64,000 nucleotides of DNA from Chroococcidiopsis thermalis PCC 7203 (GCF_000317125.1 NC_019695.1:3832336-3896335), one strand, 5' to 3'. Shown: positions 8,442 through 17,119, numbered from the stretch's first letter. The notes: generated by a model not told the origin, from the sequence alone. Numbers and translations: made by a program.

Positions 8442-10070
8442 ATGAGTCAAATCCCTTTCCATTTTGCCGAGCAGTATTCCACCCGTAGACGTACCCCTAC
8501 CTCTCAATGTATCCAAATTAATAATTTTAGCAGTATAAAAATTCACGACTCTAGAGATAATTATCCGCCATCTTGCCGGAATAATCCAGACCCAGGGACT
8601 AAGCTTTCCAAGCATCGCCTTTGGTGGCAAAAAAGCAGTTTTAGAACCAAGCTCGTAGCGTTAATTATTGCTGTTGGAATTTTGCCAGTTTTGACTGACA
8701 AAACCCTTGCGCAAGCCGACGATCGCCTAGTCCCGCAGTTTAATGCCCAAGCTGAAGCCCGCGTGGACAATCCAGACCTGGCTGATTCTCCCACTCAGCT
8801 ACCAGTGACTCTTTTAATTGAAACTGTTGTCGCATCGCTGCTACTAATTGGTTTGTTGACTGCTTTTTTTGCTAATCGAGCTATGCGTCCAGCAAAATCT
8901 GCTGTCGATGCAGGTGAAAAGCCAAAATTAGAACCGGATGAATCTTACTCTCCGCTAGCAATTCTCAATAGTGCAGCACTGGAAAAGGTGGATGTTAGCC
9001 ATCAACAAATTGCCACGATTGAGTCAGCTAAAATAGCGACGGAAATTTCGCTCAAATTTCGACAAGCACAATATCTCAACGAGTTATTAAAAACCGCTAC
9101 GAAGGAACTACGTCGCGCTCTCAGTGCCGATCGAGTTTTCGTGTATCAATTTAATCCTGACTGGAGTGGTAATGTTGTCGCTGAATCTGTTTTACCTGGC
9201 TTACCTTCCTGCTTAAAGATTAAAATTACCGACACATATTTTTCTGAATCGAACGAGGGCGTAGAAAAGTATATCAATGGTCGAATTTGCGTAACTCACG
9301 ATATTTATGGGGGAGAACTGACTGATTGTCATATTAAATTGTTAGAACAGTTTGCGATCAAAGCGCAGATGGTAGCGCCAATTACCAAAAACGGTCAACT
9401 ATTTGGTTTATTGATTGTTAATCAATGTTCTGAACCTAGAGTTTGGCTACCTCATGAAGTTGAGTTATTCTCCCATTTGGCAAAACAGGTAGGAGTAGCA
9501 TCCGAACAAGTTACATTTTTAGAAAAGCAGGAAGCCGATGCCGAACGTGCCGATTTACTCACAGAAATTACTTTGCGAATTCAGCAAGCTCAATTTTTAG
9601 AAGAGTTACTGAAAACTGCTGTGAAAGAAGTCAGGCGTGCGATCAAAACCGATCGCGTAGTCGTTTACGGTCTAGATTCTAGTAATTGGGATGGCATTGT
9701 CGTGGCAGAGTCTGTTGCCCCAGGCTGGCCCCAAACTTTAAGAGTGAGAATTGACGATCCTTGCATGAGAGAAAAGTATGCCGAAATCTACAAGCAAGGT
9801 CATGTCACAGTCATTGATGATATTTACCAAGCGGGACGAGTTGAAGACTGCTATCGCCGATTATTAGAGCAGTTTGCAGTTAAAGCTAATTTGGTAGCAC
9901 CAATCTTGAAAAACAATGAGTTACTGGGATTATTAATTGCCCATCACTGTTCCGAACCGAGAAATTGGCAACAGGAAGAAATTGACTTATTTGTTCAGTT
10001 AGCGACGCAAATAGGATTTGCGATCGATCGAGTCAGCTTGATGGAAGAAATGGAGACAGACGAGGAGTAG
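8442..10070 (+). CDS. Membrane protein with two phytochrome/cyanobacteriochrome-type GAF domains
   Basis: A 542-residue protein. Hydrophobic segments lie at ~68-90 and ~122-145. Two GAF domains follow (~205-355 and ~375-535), each with the pattern DRVxVYxF, VAESVxPG and (I/V)KAxxVAPI. GAF-1 has a Cys296-His297 pair at the position where phytochromes and cyanobacteriochromes attach a bilin. GAF-2 has Cys470-Tyr471 there and another Cys (441) in a DDPCM sequence 29 residues before. No kinase, MCP or other output domain follows; the protein ends after GAF-2. The gene is divergent from the GAP1-like gene. Bilin binding is a reasonable hypothesis, not shown; redox- or ligand-type GAFs are the alternative. 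Confidence 0.75.
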   Translation: MSQIPFHFAEQYSTRRRTPTSQCIQINNFSSIKIHDSRDNYPPSCRNNPDPGTKLSKHRLWWQKSSFRTKLVALIIAVGILPVLTDKTLAQADDRLVPQFNAQAEARVDNPDLADSPTQLPVTLLIETVVASLLLIGLLTAFFANRAMRPAKSAVDAGEKPKLEPDESYSPLAILNSAALEKVDVSHQQIATIESAKIATEISLKFRQAQYLNELLKTATKELRRALSADRVFVYQFNPDWSGNVVAESVLPGLPSCLKIKITDTYFSESNEGVEKYINGRICVTHDIYGGELTDCHIKLLEQFAIKAQMVAPITKNGQLFGLLIVNQCSEPRVWLPHEVELFSHLAKQVGVASEQVTFLEKQEADAERADLLTEITLRIQQAQFLEELLKTAVKEVRRAIKTDRVVVYGLDSSNWDGIVVAESVAPGWPQTLRVRIDDPCMREKYAEIYKQGHVTVIDDIYQAGRVEDCYRRLLEQFAVKANLVAPILKNNELLGLLIAHHCSEPRNWQQEEIDLFVQLATQIGFAIDRVSLMEEMETDEE

Positions 10071-10108
10071 GCAGTTATTAGGGAGCAGGGAGCGCACGAG
10101 CAGGGAAG

Positions 10109-10264
10109 AAGGGGACAAGGGGGACAAGGGGGACAAGGGGGACAAGGGGGAACTCGCTCTTCCCCGCCACCGAAGGGAGTGGGGATAAGGGGGAGAAGGG
10201 GGCAAGGGAGCGGTCAACCAACAACCAACAACCAACAATTACCCATTACCCATTACCCATTACC
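10109..10264. repeat. Nonamer (GGGGGACAA)n array plus heptamer tracts
   Basis: About four copies of a 9-mer GGGGGACAA, then a ~35-bp unique spacer (10150-10187, GAACTCGCTCTTCCCC...), more G-rich repeat, CAACCAACAAC repeats and (CCATTAC)n up to the HAD gene. The spacer recurs inverted inside the array at 21444-21590. Confidence 0.85.
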
Positions 10265-10272
10265 AACAACTA

Positions 10273-10917
10273 TCAACTAGTCTTTAATTTATCGATCGCC
10301 GCGATGAGTTCTGCTGGTTGGTGAATGAGAAAATCGGGCTGATATTGTTCCAGGGCTGCGGCGGAGTTGAAACCCCAACTAACGGCGATCGCAGTGACTT
10401 TACTTCTTTTTGCTGCTTCTATGTCTCTGGTTTCATCTCCGATATAGACGCTCTCTGACGGTGCAATCTTCTCTTGCTTCAAAATCTTTTTGATGACTCT
10501 ACTTTTACTGAAGAGAGCGGCTTCTGTATAAATAAAATCAAATAAATAATCCATATCATTGAGTTCCAAAAAAGCAAAAATATTATCTTTAGAGTTAGAA
10601 CTCAGGATGCCGACTTTATCGACTCGTTTTCTCAATTCGAGTAAAGTTTCTTTAATCTCGGGAAAAGGTTGAATTTTAGAAATTTCTGCATTCAGCTCTG
10701 ATTTGACTTTAGCAACTAACAAGGGAAATTTGAGAATTGAAATTCCTGATTGTTTGATAATTTGACGCGAACTCAGGTTTTTAATCTGAGCAATTTCTGC
10801 AGTGCTAATGGGTTTATGTCCGAATTCTACAGCTAAGCGATTAGTAATACCGACAATGGAGTGAAGTGTATCGGCAATAGTACCGTCAAAATCAAAAAAG
10901 ATCACCTTAATGGTCAT
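10273..10917 (-). CDS. HAD superfamily hydrolase, phosphoglycolate phosphatase-like
   Basis: A 214-residue HAD phosphatase. Motif I is FFDFDGTIADT near residue 7 with the nucleophile and general-acid Asp pair; motif II is the Ser of GILSSNS; motif III is a Lys in the KSR region; motif IV is GDETRDIEAAKRS. A helical cap (subfamily IA) lies between I and II. Substrate cannot be read from the sequence; small phosphosugars or 2-phosphoglycolate are usual for relatives. Its ATG (10915-10917) overlaps the TAA of queG by one base (TAATG), so the two are translationally coupled. Confidence 0.85.
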   Translation of the reverse strand: MTIKVIFFDFDGTIADTLHSIVGITNRLAVEFGHKPISTAEIAQIKNLSSRQIIKQSGISILKFPLLVAKVKSELNAEISKIQPFPEIKETLLELRKRVDKVGILSSNSKDNIFAFLELNDMDYLFDFIYTEAALFSKSRVIKKILKQEKIAPSESVYIGDETRDIEAAKRSKVTAIAVSWGFNSAAALEQYQPDFLIHQPAELIAAIDKLKTS

Positions 10918-11876
10918 TACAGTGAATCGGAATAAACAATCGTAGCCGACGATTCAAGATTAGCACGGGCGTTCCTTCTCAGCATTTCGGGTTTGACCCG
11001 CCGCAAGGCTGAACCTGTAAAGCGCCGATCCCACTCGCCGTCTTCTATTGTTGCTAGTTCTGTGAGTTTTGGTGCGAGATTGTGTGCATAAGGATGAAAT
11101 TCATTGATATCTGTCGTGCGAGCAAAACGCTGGTTCCAAGGACAAACATCTTGACAAATATCGCAACCAGCTACCCAACCGTCAAGACGGGAAGCGATCG
11201 CTTCAGGTAGCTTTTCGGCACGATTTTCGATTGTATGATAAGCAATGCAGCGATTGGCATCGACAACAAAAGGCTGCGTAATTGCTTGTGTGGGACATGC
11301 CTCTATGCAGCGAGTACAATTACCGCAATGTTGCGTATGGGGTCGATCTGGGGTCAAAACTAGGTCAGTCAACACTTCACCCAAAAATACCCAAGAACCA
11401 TATTCTCGTGTAATCACATTACCATTTTTAGCAATCCAACCGATACCTGCCTGTTGCGCCCACGCTTTATCTTGAATTGGACCCGTATCAGCATAGAACC
11501 GCGTTTGGATATCTGCTGCTTGCGATCGCAACCACTGACTCAAGGCTTTGAGCTTTTTATGCAATACTTTGTGATAATCTCTACCCCAGCCATAACGAGA
11601 AATTTTTGCATTTGTTGGATCTGTAGAATGCTGGTGAGGAGTGTAATAGTTGAGCGCCACGCAAATTAGCGATCGCACTTCTGGCATGACTAAACGAATA
11701 TCCTCGCGCTTGGGGTTTGCCATCCATGCCATATCTGCTTGGTATCCCAGTTGCAGCCAAGCTTGCAACCTCTGCCGCTCCGCAGTTCCTACTGCTTCCA
11801 CTGCGGCAATGCCGACTTTGTGAAACCCCAATTCTAAGGCTTTTTGTTTGATTTGGTCGCTGGTTAAGTTAGTCAT
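10917..11876 (-). CDS. queG: Epoxyqueuosine reductase
   Basis: A 319-residue iron-sulfur, cobalamin-dependent enzyme that performs the last step of queuosine synthesis, reducing epoxyqueuosine in tRNA. Visible are KVGIAAVEAV near the start, DMAWMANPKR, RYGWGRDYHKVL, DTGPIQDKAWAQQAGIGWIAKN, and two ferredoxin-type cysteine clusters CGNCTRCIEACPTQAI and CDICQDVCPWNQ. I chose the ATG at 11874-11876 (MTNLTSDQIKQKALELG) because the family starts there. An in-frame upstream extension exists to 12104, but it is made of tandem repeats and would overlap the divergent carotenoid-protein gene. The HAD gene is coupled directly downstream. Confidence 0.92.
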   Translation of the reverse strand: MTNLTSDQIKQKALELGFHKVGIAAVEAVGTAERQRLQAWLQLGYQADMAWMANPKREDIRLVMPEVRSLICVALNYYTPHQHSTDPTNAKISRYGWGRDYHKVLHKKLKALSQWLRSQAADIQTRFYADTGPIQDKAWAQQAGIGWIAKNGNVITREYGSWVFLGEVLTDLVLTPDRPHTQHCGNCTRCIEACPTQAITQPFVVDANRCIAYHTIENRAEKLPEAIASRLDGWVAGCDICQDVCPWNQRFARTTDINEFHPYAHNLAPKLTELATIEDGEWDRRFTGSALRRVKPEMLRRNARANLESSATIVYSDSL

Positions 11877-11950
11877 TGGTTGATGGTTGTTGGTTGACAG
11901 TTCTTGCTCCCTCAGCTCCCTCAGCTCCCTACTGATAACTGATAACTGTT
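11877..11950. repeat. Heptamer-type repeat tract upstream of queG
   Basis: Short tandem motifs GGTTGATGGTTGTT, CAGCTCCCT (two copies) and ACTGATA (two copies). They are in frame with queG but lie upstream of its likely start. Confidence 0.75.
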
Positions 11951-12063
11951 TCATTGATTTGTTAATTTTATTTGCTTTTCGTAAATAAGTGTTGCAGTAT
12001 ATGAAATAGGAGGAGAGATTTGAGCATTTTTTCACCACTTTGTCAAGAATCTCTAGTGCAGAC

Positions 12064-12585
12064 ATGACGTATACAACCGAATCAGCTTTTTCTTTTGCTT
12101 CCAATCGCCTTAACTCTGATTTTCAGCTAGCTGATGCCGTGCCTGCTACCATTTCTTTGGTGAAGCGCCTCAGCACCGACGACCAATTAGCGCTGCTATG
12201 GTACGCTTACACGGAAATGGGTCGTTCTATCACGCCTGCGGCTCCTGGGGCAGCTCGATTGCAACTTGCAGAAGGTTTGCTCAATTCTTTGAAACAAATG
12301 TCTCACGCTCAGCAGTTAGAGGCAATGCGCGACTTGGTAGAGCGAAAAAACACTCCAATTAGCCGCAGCTACGGTATTTTAAGCAATAACACTAAATTAG
12401 CTTTTTGGTATGAGTTATCAGAGCTAATGGTTCAAGGTTTTGTCGTTCCTATGCCTACAGGATACCAGCCTTCTCGCGATGTGAATGAAACACTGGCAAC
12501 GATTAAACAGCTCGATTTCGGTCAACAAATTACCGTTTTGCGGAAACTTGTCGCTGATATGGGTGTCGATCCTTTAGCAGATTAG
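12064..12585 (+). CDS. Helical carotenoid protein (OCP N-terminal domain homologue)
   Basis: A 173-residue all-helical protein matching the N-terminal domain of the orange carotenoid protein: DQLALLWYAYTEMGRSITPAAPGAA, EAMRDLVERKNTPISRSYG, and TKLAFWYELSELM. These segments line the carotenoid tunnel in the family. Free-standing HCPs bind ketocarotenoids and act in singlet-oxygen or phycobilisome photoprotection. I chose ATG 12064 (MTYTTESAFSF), where the family starts; an upstream in-frame TTG at 12040 would add eight residues. The CTDH gene follows 162 bp downstream on the same strand, reconstituting the two halves of an OCP as separate genes. Confidence 0.93.
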   Translation: MTYTTESAFSFASNRLNSDFQLADAVPATISLVKRLSTDDQLALLWYAYTEMGRSITPAAPGAARLQLAEGLLNSLKQMSHAQQLEAMRDLVERKNTPISRSYGILSNNTKLAFWYELSELMVQGFVVPMPTGYQPSRDVNETLATIKQLDFGQQITVLRKLVADMGVDPLAD

Positions 12586-12670
12586 TTGTTCGTTATTTGT
12601 CATTGGTCGTTTGTCATTCGGATAGTACCCACAAATAACTGATAACGAATGACAATTCCTAGAATCCTTC

Positions 12671-12700
12671 TATAGGGGCAGGTTTTGACCTGCTCTTATA
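12671..12700. repeat. Degenerate palindromic element between HCP and CTDH genes
   Basis: Inverted repeat TATAGGGGCAGGT, TTTG loop, ACCTGCTCTTATA. It resembles a decayed member of the GTAGGGGC palindrome family and could form a hairpin in the HCP-CTDH transcript. Confidence 0.6.
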
Positions 12701-12747
12701 TGCGATCGTGAGCGTTAAGAGCAGGCTGTTTTTGTCAAGAGGGATGA

Positions 12748-13170
12748 ATGAATCGCATGGAAGCATCAACGCGATCGCCGCAGGATACGGTACAACAAAT
12801 AGCAGGAATTACAGAATCTACCATTATTCGTTACTTTGACACATTAAACACAGAAAATTATCAAGCCTGTGCAAATTTATTCGCTACAGATGGAGTGATG
12901 TATCCTCCTTTTGAAGAAGGAATTGTGGGACGAGAGGCGATCGCTTCCTTCTTGCAACGGGAAGCCCAGGGGATGAAGTTGGAGCCAGAGCGAGGAATTT
13001 CCCAGGTTGTGGAAGGCGATTTAGAGGTGCAAGTCGTGGGGAAAGTGCAAACCCCTCTGTTTGGCGTGAACGTTTCTTGGTTCTTTTTACTCAATTCTCA
13101 GCAAGAAATTGCTGCCACCAAAATCAAACTCTTAGCCTCACCGCAGGAGTTGTTGAGTTTGAAGCGGTAG
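12748..13170 (+). CDS. CTDH: C-terminal domain homologue of the orange carotenoid protein (NTF2-like)
   Basis: A 140-residue NTF2-fold protein close to the OCP C-terminal domain: STIIRYFDTLNTENYQACANLF, PPFEEGIVGREAI, MKLEPERGI, GKVQTPLFG, NVSWFFLLN and LLASPQELL. The Tyr of RYFDTL and the Trp of VSWFF correspond to the OCP tyrosine and tryptophan that hydrogen-bond the carotenoid carbonyl. A Cys (YQACANLF) is present. CTDHs carry carotenoid from membranes and deliver it to HCPs, so it probably works with the gene upstream. The start may be ATG 12748 or the second Met at 12757. Confidence 0.92.
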   Translation: MNRMEASTRSPQDTVQQIAGITESTIIRYFDTLNTENYQACANLFATDGVMYPPFEEGIVGREAIASFLQREAQGMKLEPERGISQVVEGDLEVQVVGKVQTPLFGVNVSWFFLLNSQQEIAATKIKLLASPQELLSLKR

Positions 13171-13182
13171 AAAGTTGTATAT

Positions 13183-13224
13183 CTTAGGTACTTTAAGCCA
13201 ACACTTAGGTACTTTAAGCCAACA
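13183..13224. repeat. 21-bp direct tandem duplication at a gene's 3' end
   Basis: Two exact copies of a 21-bp unit starting CTTAGGTACTTTAAGCC, followed by CTT again. The second copy holds the TAA stop (13214-13216) and last codons of the minus-strand gene. Confidence 0.95.
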
Positions 13225-13693
13225 CTTGCTGAAAAGATTTTGCTAGGAGTTGGCGACCCATTTCGATATCTTTAGGACTGCATTGCCAGTCTGGATATGC
13301 AGTCATTAGCAGACTTTCTAAAGTTTCATAATCGAATAAGTGCCATACAGTAGCACCATTCACCTTTGCGGAGATGGCATAACAGTTAGAGCTGATGCAG
13401 TAAATAGTAGAAGTACTGGCTGCCCGCGCTACAGTCATTTGTTCCCCTGCTTGCAAGGCTCTAAATTGACGAATTGCTTGCTTGAACTCGTCAAAAGAGG
13501 AGACTGTTAGCCCTGGAATTGCTACGATCGCGCTGCGATCGCCATTAACAGCAATCCAGTAGTGATGGCTAGGATCGATTGCTTCCAACCAGGGTAGTTC
13601 ATCATCAAGACGGTAGCGCGGAGACAAAGCAAATAACTGTGTCATGGGTATATCTGGGTTCTGAATCTTACGCCCAATTTCAAGCGATCGCAT
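13214..13693 (-). CDS. Conserved hypothetical protein
   Basis: A 159-residue soluble protein (or 143 if it starts at the second Met, 13645, MTQLFALSPRYRL). It has no membrane segment and no motif I recognise. Regular segments such as HYWIAVNGDRSAIVAIPG and KVNGATVWHLFDYETLESLL suggest an alpha/beta fold. It stands alone on the minus strand, convergent with CTDH, whose stop is 43 bp away. Its stop lies in a duplicated 21-bp unit. Function unknown. Confidence 0.6.
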   Translation of the reverse strand: MRSLEIGRKIQNPDIPMTQLFALSPRYRLDDELPWLEAIDPSHHYWIAVNGDRSAIVAIPGLTVSSFDEFKQAIRQFRALQAGEQMTVARAASTSTIYCISSNCYAISAKVNGATVWHLFDYETLESLLMTAYPDWQCSPKDIEMGRQLLAKSFQQVLA

Positions 13694-13825
13694 AGCTTGC
13701 CTCGTTTGACCTTGCCATGCAACCCTTTACCCTACTATTAGACATTCACTACCGATTGATAAACCTAACTTAACAAAATTTATAGTAATACTCGCTATAA
13801 GTTTAACTTTTGCAAATATCTATCT

Positions 13826-13853
13826 GTAGAGACGCGATGTATCGCGTCTCTAC
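13826..13853. repeat. 28-bp palindromic element, GTAGAGACGCGAT type
   Basis: Perfect inverted repeat: GTAGAGACGCGAT, central GT, ATCGCGTCTCTAC. It lies seven bases beyond the stop of the NarL-type regulator gene and could act as its terminator. Confidence 0.9.
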
Positions 13854-13859
13854 AAAAAC

Positions 13860-14606
13860 CTAACCAACCAATCCAGATCTGAGAGCGCGGACTGCGGCTT
13901 GAGTGCGGTCATCGGCACAGAGCTTATTCAGAATGTTACGGACGTGAGTTTTTACCGTACCGACGGTGATGTATAGTTTTTCCGCAATTACGGCATTACT
14001 ACAACCTTCTACAATTAGTTGCAATACCTCTAATTCTCTTTCGGTGAGGGGGTAAGCAGCTAACATTTGGTCGTAGTCTTCATCAGCTGCGTGGATAGCA
14101 ACAGTTTTGTTGTCTTTGTCTTCTTTACTAACTTCGGCGACTACAGCAGCAGGAACTTCGGCAGGTGCGGGTTTGACTTGCTGTAAAACAATGCGGGCGA
14201 TCGCGGGATCGATCCAAGCATTACCGCTGTGGGTGACGCGCAATGCTTCTAGTAAGTTATCGAAACTAATATCCTTCATGCAATAAGAATCAGCCCCCGC
14301 CGCAAAAGCAGCTAACACTGCTTCTCGATTGTCTCGCAAAGTCAAGATCAAAACTTTGGTAGTGAATCCTTCTCCCTCGCTTGCGGCTGCCTTAATCTCC
14401 CTAGTTAGTTCAATGCCATCTTTATCAGGTAAACCGATATCCACGATCGCAATATCGGGATGGACTGTCTGCAATAACTGCAAACCCTCGCTAGCGTTGG
14501 CAGCTTCGCCTACCACTTCAAGTTCTTGCCGCTGTTGTAGTGCTGTTCTGATCCCGACGCGAGTGAGGTCGTGGTCTTCAATTAAAGCAACGCGAATTTT
14601 ACTCAT
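13860..14606 (-). CDS. NarL/LuxR-type response regulator
   Basis: A 248-residue two-domain regulator. The receiver (1-~125) has the acidic pair in VALIEDHD, the phospho-acceptor Asp56 in IAIVDIGLPDKDG, the Thr of LILTLRDN and the Lys in SYCMKDIS. A Glu/Ala/Val-rich linker of ~45 residues precedes a LuxR HTH (LTERELEVLQLIVEGCSN, then VGTVKTHVRNILNKL). It should bind DNA as a phosphorylation-controlled dimer. I chose ATG 14604-14606 (MSKIRVALIEDHD); an upstream ATG adds six residues that do not fit the fold. No kinase is on the same strand; the PAS kinase at 15276 is divergent and is a possible partner. Confidence 0.9.
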   Translation of the reverse strand: MSKIRVALIEDHDLTRVGIRTALQQRQELEVVGEAANASEGLQLLQTVHPDIAIVDIGLPDKDGIELTREIKAAASEGEGFTTKVLILTLRDNREAVLAAFAAGADSYCMKDISFDNLLEALRVTHSGNAWIDPAIARIVLQQVKPAPAEVPAAVVAEVSKEDKDNKTVAIHAADEDYDQMLAAYPLTERELEVLQLIVEGCSNAVIAEKLYITVGTVKTHVRNILNKLCADDRTQAAVRALRSGLVG

Positions 14607-15275
14607 GTTTTTTACATTGTTCATTTGTCATTGGTCATTTGTCATTGGTCTGGTACTAAATGACAGATGATGCTTTGGCTGCATGTCCTACAACTGAAAG
14701 TCAAGTGGGATTCAAAGCGAGGTAGACGCAGCCCTTACTCACTGCTCTAGCCATTCCATAAACTCTTGTAGGAGTGCTATATGAAGTAAGTTTTTAACTC
14801 TAGCTTTGTTCAACAATTCAATCTTAGTACTTTTATTTACATTGCCATCCTCATCAGCTTTCATGCTCCATCATTGCCTAGACAATCTTTTGCTATCCTG
14901 CAAAAACCTCTACTTATGGCTTTAATACTTTTGCCCGGGTTTTTTCATCCCCCTCAAGAGAGAACTTTTGACTCTTCTCTTATTTTAAATTTTTTTAAAT
15001 TTAAGGTATTTTAGCTTAAATTTATCATAAAACTTAATTCGATAATGGTTGTAAATTTTTTGGCATAAAGGACAACAATTTTTATTAAAAACTGCCGAAA
15101 AGGCTATATGTAAAGACTTTTTGAAAATTCTAATATTTAGATTTTACCCTTCCATACCACTCTAGTAAGTTAATATTTTAGCTGAGATACTGGTAGGATA
15201 AATTTTATGAATCGAGCAGTGTCATAAAATTTTCTCTAGCATAAAAATAAAGTTGCTAATACAGTCAAAAACTAA
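14607..15275. other. Divergent intergenic region
   Basis: About 670 bp between two divergent signalling genes. It begins with a TCATTTGTCATTGG repeat (14621-14650) and is otherwise very AT-rich, especially 14980-15270. I see no gene or RNA. It presumably holds both promoters. Confidence 0.6.
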
Positions 15276-17048
15276 ATGAGCCAAATAGAAACAGTTCCTG
15301 GGGAACTTTGGCAGACCATCCATCCTGAAGATCGCGATCGCTATTACCAGCAACGGCAGCAAGCGATCGCTTGCCAGCAGGCTTACACTGTCTCCTACAG
15401 AGTTTTGGCAGCAGATGGAAACTATTATTGGTGGCAAGAACAAGTTATCCCAGAAGCGAGTGACGTACCGGATCGGCAAGTCACTTGTATCGATCGAACC
15501 GAAGTAAACTCGACCGAACCGGAATCGGCAAAGACACCAATAAAAACAGCACAACTAGAAGCCGTACAACAGAGATTTCAAGATTTAGTCAACGGGCTGG
15601 AAGACACAATCGTTTGGGAATACGATGCAGCAACGGCGCGATTTACCTTCGTCAGTCAAAGTGCAGCAGAAATTTTAGGCTATCCTGTGGAGCAGTGGTT
15701 AGAGCAGCCGAACTTTTGGCAGAATCTCGTTCACCCTGAAGATCGGGCAAATGTAGTACATTTTTACCACCAGGAAAAGCGAGAGCGCGATTGTAGTTTG
15801 GAATACCGATGCATAGCCGCAGATGGACGTGTGGTGTGGTTGCGCGATCGCCTGCACTTTGCCCGCGATCGCGAGGAAAAATCTAAACTGCGGGGATTGA
15901 TGTTGGATATCACCGCAGCCAAGCAAACAGAAGCAGAATTACGGGAAAGCGAAGCTCGATTTCGCACGATGGCAGACGGCGCACCCGTGATGATCTGGAT
16001 GGCTGGGACTGATAGTTTGTGGGAGTTTGCCAATCAGTCTTGGTTAAATTTTACCGGACGCAGCTTAAAACAGGAATTGGGAGAAGGTTGGACGGAAGCA
16101 GTACACCCGCAAGATGTCTCTCGTTGCGTGAAAACTTATTTATCAGCTTTTCACAGTCGGCAAGAGTTCGCGCAAGAATTTCGCCTGCGACGGGCGGATG
16201 GTAAGTACCGTTGGATCTTTGAAAAAGGCAGTCCTCGGTTTACCCCCGACGGAAGTTTTGCCGGATATATTGGCTGCTGTTTGGATATTAGCGATCGCAA
16301 AGTTTCGGAAGACGCACTCAAAACGCGGGCAGAGGAATTAACTTATCTCACAACCGTACTAGCGCAAACTAACGCGACGTTAGAAAAGCGCAATCAAGAA
16401 TTAGATCAGTTTGCTTATGTTGCTTCTCACGATCTCAAAGCACCATTGAGAGCGATCGCCAATTTATCAGGATGGATTGAAGAAGATCTATCAGACAAAC
16501 TGACAGCAGACACGCGCCACCAAATGAACTTACTACGGGGGCGCGTCCATCGCATGGAAGCCTTAATTAACGGATTACTGCAATATTCCCGCGTCGGACG
16601 AATGGACACGCCAAAATTTGAAGTTTCTGTAGGAGATTTGTTAGCAGAGGTCGTTGACTCCCTCTCTCCACCTGAAACGTTCTCAATTGAGATTGCACCC
16701 ATGCCGACAATCGTGACTGAAAAATTACCTTTACAACAAGTCTTTACTAATTTAATTAGCAACGCCATTAAATACCACCCCAGGCAGGATGGCAGAGTCA
16801 GTATTTCCGTGCAAGAGTATGCCTCAAATTATGAATTTGTCGTAGCCGATGATGGGGACGGAATTGCGCCCGAGTACCACGACAAGGTATTTGGTATTTT
16901 CCAGACCCTGTCGCCCCGTGACACAATCGAAAGCACGGGAATCGGCTTAGCGATCGTCAAAAAAATTGTCGAACAACAAGGAGGTACTATTCGGCTAAAA
17001 TCACAGCCAGGACAAGGAGCAGCTTTTTATTTTACTTGGAAGAAGTGA
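15276..17048 (+). CDS. PAS-domain sensor histidine kinase
   Basis: A 590-residue soluble kinase. Residues ~8-66 are only the C-terminal half of a PAS_3 domain (WQTIHPEDRDRYYQQ, then YRVLAADGNYYWW). Complete PAS domains follow at ~100-215 and ~225-345. The HisKA domain has His385 in YVASHDLKAPLRA. The ATPase domain has the N box NLISNAIKYH, G1 DDGDGI and G2 GIGLAIV. A stop codon directly precedes the ATG, so the half PAS is real in this sequence and suggests loss of upstream sequence. An Rcp1-type receiver is 166 bp downstream and is the likely phosphorelay partner, as in phytochrome-like kinase/Rcp pairs. Confidence 0.9.
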   Translation: MSQIETVPGELWQTIHPEDRDRYYQQRQQAIACQQAYTVSYRVLAADGNYYWWQEQVIPEASDVPDRQVTCIDRTEVNSTEPESAKTPIKTAQLEAVQQRFQDLVNGLEDTIVWEYDAATARFTFVSQSAAEILGYPVEQWLEQPNFWQNLVHPEDRANVVHFYHQEKRERDCSLEYRCIAADGRVVWLRDRLHFARDREEKSKLRGLMLDITAAKQTEAELRESEARFRTMADGAPVMIWMAGTDSLWEFANQSWLNFTGRSLKQELGEGWTEAVHPQDVSRCVKTYLSAFHSRQEFAQEFRLRRADGKYRWIFEKGSPRFTPDGSFAGYIGCCLDISDRKVSEDALKTRAEELTYLTTVLAQTNATLEKRNQELDQFAYVASHDLKAPLRAIANLSGWIEEDLSDKLTADTRHQMNLLRGRVHRMEALINGLLQYSRVGRMDTPKFEVSVGDLLAEVVDSLSPPETFSIEIAPMPTIVTEKLPLQQVFTNLISNAIKYHPRQDGRVSISVQEYASNYEFVVADDGDGIAPEYHDKVFGIFQTLSPRDTIESTGIGLAIVKKIVEQQGGTIRLKSQPGQGAAFYFTWKK

Positions 17049-17063
17049 GCAGTTATCAGTGAC

Positions 17064-17119
17064 TAGTGGCTGGTGGCTAGTGACTAGAGAAAAGTCCAGC
17101 CACTAGCCACCAGCCACTA
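17064..17119. repeat. Perfect 19-bp inverted repeat made from heptamer repeats
   Basis: Arms TAGTGGCTGGTGGCTAGTG (17064-17082) and its exact reverse complement (17101-17119) with an 18-nt loop. It sits between the kinase and its receiver gene and would form a strong hairpin in the transcript. Confidence 0.9.

Noticed and set aside
11877-12104. N-terminal extension of QueG
   Set aside because: Runs through repeats and overlaps the divergent HCP gene; conserved start is at 11876.
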